Part shown: piece by piece, positions 62,464-64,000 of the stretch
Numbering within the stretch: position 1 is the stretch's first letter
Layout of the letters: every line of letters starts with the position of its first letter
Assembly: GCF_025947225.1 (NCBI RefSeq)
Contig: NZ_CP110005.1
Coordinates: 806,001-870,000, forward strand
Reading direction: 5' to 3'
From: Flavobacterium sp. N2270
GTDB taxonomy: Bacteria; Bacteroidota; Bacteroidia; Flavobacteriales; Flavobacteriaceae
Length of the DNA stretch: 64,000 nucleotides
Position numbers and translations under genes: made by a program
Notes under the pieces: generated by a model
The model's database searches: none
What the model was told of the DNA's origin: nothing
What the model saw: only the letters and a program-made list of their open reading frames with translations

Positions 62464-63072
62464 TTATTTATTCACAGCTTCATGAACCATAGTTTGTTTT
62501 CCTTCATTCCATAACGTTAATACATCTGTAGCTACACTTGCGCCACTTCCTGATGCAATAGCAAGTTGGCTTCTATGTCCGGCTAAAACACCAATTACAT
62601 AAATACCTTCTTCAACAAAATGATCTTCATTTTTAAGCTGAATTCTGTTTTTTTCTAGCGGAAGTTTTTTATGAGGAATAACGTAGTTCTCTAAGCCTTC
62701 AATGGTAAACGGATTACCAGCTCCAATACCTATAATAACAATTTTTGAAGTGTATTTATTTTTATTGGTTTCAACTAAAAAACCTTTAGTTTGTTTTTCA
62801 ATTTTTAAAACCTTTTCATCTTCAATTTGCACAACATGAGGATACAATTCTTTTAATTGCTCAGTAGTTTCAGTAAGTAGTTCTGATCCTAATTTGCCTT
62901 TTGGAATGCCATATGCGTTATTAAAAACGGCATTTTGTAAAGAAGATGCCTTTTGATGTACAATAACTCCAATTTTTTTATTTTCGGCAAAAGGTTTTTT
63001 ATGAGCCGAACCTAATACAAGTGCACATGAAACTGAAGAAACACCTCCTCCAATAATTAAAGCATCGAACAT
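62464..63072 (-). CDS. Small FAD/NAD-dependent oxidoreductase (thioredoxin-reductase-like)
   Basis: 202 residues. N-terminal FAD motif IIGGGVSSVSCALVLGSA and C-terminal EGIYVIGVLAGHRSQLAIASGSGASVATDVL resemble thioredoxin reductase FAD domains. The NAD-binding domain and the redox CxxC of true thioredoxin reductases are missing, so it is a shortened family member of unknown substrate. It overlaps nothing; 3 nt separate it from the small membrane protein gene on the same strand, and it faces the protease gene 2 nt away. Confidence 0.85.
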   Translation of the reverse strand: MFDALIIGGGVSSVSCALVLGSAHKKPFAENKKIGVIVHQKASSLQNAVFNNAYGIPKGKLGSELLTETTEQLKELYPHVVQIEDEKVLKIEKQTKGFLVETNKNKYTSKIVIIGIGAGNPFTIEGLENYVIPHKKLPLEKNRIQLKNEDHFVEEGIYVIGVLAGHRSQLAIASGSGASVATDVLTLWNEGKQTMVHEAVNK

Positions 63073-63075
63073 AAA

Positions 63076-63276
63076 TTACAAGTTTTTTGTTTTTTCTTCA
63101 ATAGTTTTTGACATTTTTAAAATGACAATTAAAATAACTGCACATAATGTAGCAACAATTCCAATTAGGGCAACTGAAGAATTTCCTTCAAAAGGATTTT
63201 TTGGATCAATCTGAGTAATGTTTAAACCAATTAGTAATATGGCTAAGACAATAACGATGTATGTAAATATTTTCAT
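63076..63276 (-). CDS. Small two-helix membrane protein
   Basis: 66 residues with two membrane segments (about 3-22 and 33-54) joined by a short polar loop (TQIDPKNPFEGNS) and ending in a Lys-rich tail. No named family recognised. It lies 3 nt before the oxidoreductase and 20 nt after MarC on the same strand, so the three probably form one transcript. Confidence 0.75.
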   Translation of the reverse strand: MKIFTYIVIVLAILLIGLNITQIDPKNPFEGNSSVALIGIVATLCAVILIVILKMSKTIEEKTKNL

Positions 63277-63296
63277 TTTAATCTAAATTTAGTTTT

Positions 63297-63869
63297 TTAA
63301 ATAAACAAACCTTTTACGTTTGCTGCAAAAAGCTTAACTGATATAGCAAGCAATATTACGCCAAATATTTTACGTATTATGCCTAATCCGTTAACGCCCA
63401 ATATTTTTTCAATTTTACCAGACAATTTTAAAACAGCATAAACCACAATTACGTTAATTATTATGGCAATAATAATATTTATTTTGTCGTATTCTGCTCT
63501 TAAAGAAAGCAATGTAGTCATGGTTCCAGCCCCAGCAATCAAAGGAAAAGCAATGGGAACAATTGAAGCAGTTGTAGGATTGTCTTCTCGGTAAAGTCGA
63601 ATTCCTAAAATCATTTCTAGTGCTAAAAAGAATAATACAAACGAACCCGCAACGGCAAATGAATTAGCGTCAATGCCAATTAATTTTAAAATTTCTTCTC
63701 CTACAAATAAGAACGCAATCATAATTATTGCTGCAACAATTGTAGCTTTTTCAGACTGAATATGGCCAATTTTACTGCGTAAATCAACAATAATAGGAAT
63801 GCTTCCTACAATATCAATAACAGCGAATAGAATCATACTTATGGTAAAAATCTCTTTCCAGTCAAACAT
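63297..63869 (-). CDS. MarC family integral membrane protein
   Basis: 190 residues with six membrane helices. The family signatures DIVGSIPIIVDLR, FFLALEMILGIRLY and AFPLIAGAGTMTTLLSLRAEYD are clear. Despite the name, MarC proteins are not shown to give multiple antibiotic resistance; the function is unknown. First gene of the minus-strand trio. A perfect -7 box TATATTTG lies at 63893-63886. Confidence 0.93.
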   Translation of the reverse strand: MFDWKEIFTISMILFAVIDIVGSIPIIVDLRSKIGHIQSEKATIVAAIIMIAFLFVGEEILKLIGIDANSFAVAGSFVLFFLALEMILGIRLYREDNPTTASIVPIAFPLIAGAGTMTTLLSLRAEYDKINIIIAIIINVIVVYAVLKLSGKIEKILGVNGLGIIRKIFGVILLAISVKLFAANVKGLFI

Positions 63870-63885
63870 CTTACATTTATTTTTT

Positions 63886-63893
63886 GCAAATAT
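63886..63893 (-). promoter_or_regulatory. -7 box of the marC operon
   Basis: Minus strand TATATTTG, perfect TAnnTTTG, 17 nt upstream of the marC-family start; the -33 position reads TTT. Confidence 0.45.
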
Positions 63894-64000
63894 AAATATA
63901 AGTAATGAATGCTAAATTCATTTTAACGATACTTTATTAATTAGAAATACAATCAAAATCTTTATTCAACAATCTTCAATCAAAAATCAAATAGCTATCT
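63894..64000. other. Right window edge, no gene seen
   Basis: AT-rich sequence upstream of the marC promoter. The last 45 bases are simple CAATC/AAATCAAA-type low complexity. No start codon with a supported frame. Confidence 0.4.

Noticed and set aside
1..64000. tRNA, rRNA, CRISPR, phage or restriction-modification genes
   Set aside because: I looked for cloverleaf-like segments, repeat arrays, integrase/terminase and methylase motifs and found none that could be supported.

Overview
The window is 64 kb of low-GC chromosome from a member of the Bacteroidota, almost certainly a Flavobacteriaceae (Flavobacterium-like) bacterium. Three lines of evidence support this. It carries gldH, type IX secretion (T9SS) cargo with 'gliding motility' C-terminal domains next to a PorP/SprF gene, a MurF-alanine racemase fusion and SusC-style TonB receptor architecture. 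Its promoters fit the Bacteroidota pattern TTG-N19-TAnnTTTG (clear examples before trhO, recA and tdk). Purine-rich Shine-Dalgarno sites are mostly absent. Most of the window is housekeeping DNA; I see no rRNA, tRNA, CRISPR array, prophage or classical insertion sequence.

Layout. 1-3.6 kb: partial PBP1A, gldH, ricT (minus). 3.7-6.6 kb: trhO-trhP-ferredoxin, a tightly coupled minus-strand operon for tRNA wobble-uridine hydroxylation, divergent from recA (6.7-7.7 kb). 7.8-10.6 kb: a lipoprotein, an ECF sigma factor, and a protein combining an inner-membrane segment, a disordered linker and a beta-barrel. 10.7-13.2 kb: plsC, trpS, a putative metalloprotease. 13.3-21.2 kb: an S9 peptidase, two tandem dicarboxylate/amino-acid symporters, DedA, an FAD oxidoreductase, mtgA, an AIM24-like protein. 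21.4-27.7 kb: prolyl oligopeptidase, a TonB receptor with a small His/Cys-rich partner, asd, mscL. 27.8-30.8 kb: murF-alr and tdk. 31-38 kb: a conserved acidic protein, rsmI, osmC, a small mobile element, hopJ-like, recJ, MFS, lpxH. 38.2-47.2 kb: a 2044-residue T9SS adhesin, PorP/SprF and an OmpA-family protein. 47.2-49.3 kb: queD, a 2OG oxygenase, a 57-residue membrane protein, enoyl-CoA hydratase. 49.3-56.3 kb: a second T9SS type-B surface protein and a large outer-membrane protein. 56.4-64 kb: lysC, GNAT, fbp, TerB-like, HupE-like, dCMP deaminase, CtpA protease, an FAD oxidoreductase, MarC.

The most unusual structure is a 408-bp unit at 33475-33882. A GIY-YIG endonuclease gene, broken by one early stop codon, sits between 30-bp inverted repeats that match at 28 of 30 positions. 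Solo copies of the same repeat family lie at 21237 and, more diverged, at 57625. This looks like a minimal mobile element in which a GIY-YIG nuclease is linked to a REP-like dispersed repeat. Second is the trhO-trhP-ferredoxin operon. It joins both known routes to 5-hydroxyuridine in tRNA, and its two enzymes end in the same duplicated C-terminal domain. Third is the sigma-factor operon at 7830-10605, whose last product could physically link inner and outer membranes.
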